Source: Petrolisthes cinctipes (taxonomy: Eukaryota > Arthropoda > Malacostraca > Decapoda > Porcellanidae). Taken from it: a stretch of DNA of 64,000 nt. The stretch is from the NCBI GenBank assembly GCA_033782935.1, contig JAWQEG010000360.1:248001-312000 (forward strand), read 5' to 3'. Position 1 is the first letter of the stretch, and the number at the start of each line of letters is the position of its first letter. This document shows, in pieces, positions 63,986-64,000 of the stretch. Position numbers and translations under genes: made by a program. Under the pieces are notes generated by a model. That model was not told the DNA's origin and did not search any database. It worked only from the letters and a program-made list of their open reading frames with translations.

Positions 63986-64000
63986 GATTTTTAGCATGTT
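63986..64000 (+). repeat. Right-edge partial A monomer
   Basis: The last 15 bases are the beginning of another A monomer ('gatttttagcatg'), so the array continues to the right. Confidence 0.85.

Larger units (their letters stand above)
1..64000 (+). repeat. Satellite DNA array with 501-bp trimeric higher-order repeat, fills the window
   Basis: Head-to-tail AT-rich satellite from the first to the last base, all in one orientation. The basic monomer is 176/177 bp, usually starting at 'cgatttt' followed by 'agcatg', 'cagcatg' or 'cagtatg'. Conserved landmarks inside it are 'ggcatgtacagat', 'cttctgggacc', 'ttttcgggtgttt' and 'gaatttgagatat'. I walked the monomer starts across the window, and all intervals resolve into monomer lengths with small indels, so no transposon or unique sequence interrupts the array. 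Both window edges fall inside monomers, so the true array is longer. Satellites of this architecture are known from centromeres and heterochromatin of eukaryotes; chromosomal location and species cannot be read from the sequence. I do not recognise the family from memory. Confidence 0.97.

Noticed and set aside
1..64000. CRISPR-like regular repetition
   Set aside because: The whole 148-177-bp period is conserved. There are no short repeats separated by unrelated spacers, and no cas genes.
1..64000. tRNA, rRNA or pol III promoter elements
   Set aside because: I saw no B-box-like sequence, no cloverleaf and no rRNA core motifs on either strand.

Overview
The whole 64 kb window is one uninterrupted tandem satellite array, in a single orientation. 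I found no protein gene, RNA gene, transposon, CRISPR array or unique sequence. Every interval between successive first-position monomers (119 complete units between 411 and 63985) adds up from monomers of about 148, 166-168 or 176-178 bp, give or take a few bases. This leaves no room for an insertion. An array this long, AT-rich (about 36% G+C counted by hand on one monomer) and hierarchically organised is typical of eukaryotic centromeric, pericentromeric or subtelomeric heterochromatin. I do not recognise the family and cannot name the species. Monomers of about 176 bp occur in many plants and also in some animals, so placement is inference.

The array has four levels. (1) The 176/177-bp monomer is itself an old head-to-tail dimer of an 88-bp element; its halves match at 55 of 88 positions without gaps. 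(2) Three diverged monomers, A (176), B (177) and C (148; lacking 29 bp), form a 501-bp higher-order repeat (HOR). (3) The trimer exists in two flavours, T1 (A1-B1-C1) and T2 (A2-B2-C2), which alternate in places as a hexamer of about 1 kb. (4) Multi-HOR blocks are themselves duplicated: 2495 bp (3.25-8.2 kb), a 2.4-5.4 kb block copied again at 8.1-10.9 kb, 2004/1504 bp (12.1-15.6 kb), 7742 bp (16.2-31.7 kb), 3359 bp (31.8-38.5 kb), 992 bp (47.9-49.9 kb), and 1521/1503 bp (55.2-60.4 kb).

Unit sizes by my count: 88 trimers, 19 tetramers, 6 pentamers, 5 dimers and 1 single chimeric monomer, about 381 full monomers. The non-trimeric units contain chimeric monomers (B/A, A/B, B/C, C/A, A/C), the expected products of unequal crossing-over or gene conversion between non-equivalent monomers. 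Left of about 31 kb the B1 monomers mostly read 'agggcctga'; right of it they mostly read 'agggccaga', so the window spans two sequence domains.

The many minus-strand open frames (60-178 codons) are artefacts of the repeat: 501 is divisible by 3, so the same frames recur in nearly every HOR. No gene network can be described. The biology here is satellite evolution and possibly centromere function.
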